The position numbers and the translations under genes are program-made. The notes under the pieces were generated by a model. It worked only from the letters and a program-made list of their open reading frames with translations. It was not told the origin of the DNA and ran no database searches. From contig JAUSOF010000068.1 in assembly GCA_030656145.1 (NCBI GenBank), positions 1 through 49,979 of the forward strand: DNA of 49,979 nucleotides, read 5' to 3'. The stretch comes from Pseudomonas sp. (GTDB lineage Bacteria; Pseudomonadota; Gammaproteobacteria; Pseudomonadales; Pseudomonadaceae). Of this stretch, positions 49,903 through 49,979 are shown piece by piece. Each line of letters begins with the position of its first letter. Within the stretch, counting starts at the first letter, position 1.

Positions 49903-49979
49903 TCAGTTGCGTTCGGCGAGCAGCAGCAGGTTGCGTGGGGTGAGCTGGCTTGGGCAGAAGCTGCCGAGGCGCACGCTGA
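49903..49979 (-). CDS. 3' end of an unidentified gene
   Basis: Only the last 24 codons are in the window. The frame reads VRLGSFCPSQLTPRNLLLLAERN-stop, with normal high-GC codon use. Too short to identify; I make no functional claim. Confidence 0.55.
   Translation of the reverse strand, partial: SVRLGSFCPSQLTPRNLLLLAERN

Overview
The window is high-GC DNA from a Pseudomonas-type gammaproteobacterium. The host genes keep the order known from P. aeruginosa (tRNA-Thr, rml genes, dctB, dctD, dctPQM, arcDABC), but the rml order is B-A-C-D, so it is probably another Pseudomonas species. Nearly every gene lies on the minus strand.

Host part 1 (1-12594). The 3' end of an acyl-CoA synthetase gene (plus strand) is followed by the arginine deiminase operon arcDABC, with a well-matched Anr box upstream. 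Next comes a C4-dicarboxylate TRAP transporter (dctP, dctQ, dctM) behind a sigma-54 type promoter, and then its two-component regulator dctB/dctD. The arc operon makes ATP from arginine without oxygen. The dct genes sense and import C4-dicarboxylates.

Prophage (about 12595-45578, ~33 kb). This is a transposable prophage of the B3 type: Mu-like replication, head and packaging genes combined with a siphovirus-type tail. Reading leftward from its right end it has: a LexA-like repressor (plus strand) with an operator region; Ner; a DDE transposase and its MuB-like ATPase; small early regulators; GemA and Mor; a lysis cassette (SAR endolysin, Rz with nested Rz1); terminase, portal and MuF; protease/scaffold and capsid; and a tail module with a tail-chaperone -1 frameshift and a long tape measure protein. 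It sits exactly between rmlD and dctB. Both ends carry TTTGGC(A) motifs that look like transposase-binding sites, and 12-bp TGTTTGGCACAG copies occur in inverted orientation. I could not find a target-site duplication.

Cargo. Three AT-richer or out-of-place gene sets interrupt the phage: (i) a 238-aa gene after mor; (ii) a locus between the MuF gene and the protease gene with a Dam-like adenine methylase, a divergent 277-aa gene and a 249-aa protein with a C-terminal membrane helix; (iii) a possible 53-aa membrane protein antisense to the tail genes. Sites (i) and (ii) end in the same ~57-bp sequence, including the codons for a shared C-terminal NPFL-stop and a dyad at the start of the next phage gene. 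This suggests modular cargo exchange. Locus (ii) lies near where related Pseudomonas phages keep anti-CRISPR genes.

Host part 2 (45579-49979). The translationally coupled rmlBACD operon makes dTDP-L-rhamnose. It is followed by tRNA-Thr(UGU) with its terminator, a 580-bp non-coding stretch with an inverted pair of DnaA-box-like sequences, and the 3' end of an unidentified minus-strand gene. No rRNA gene or CRISPR array was seen.
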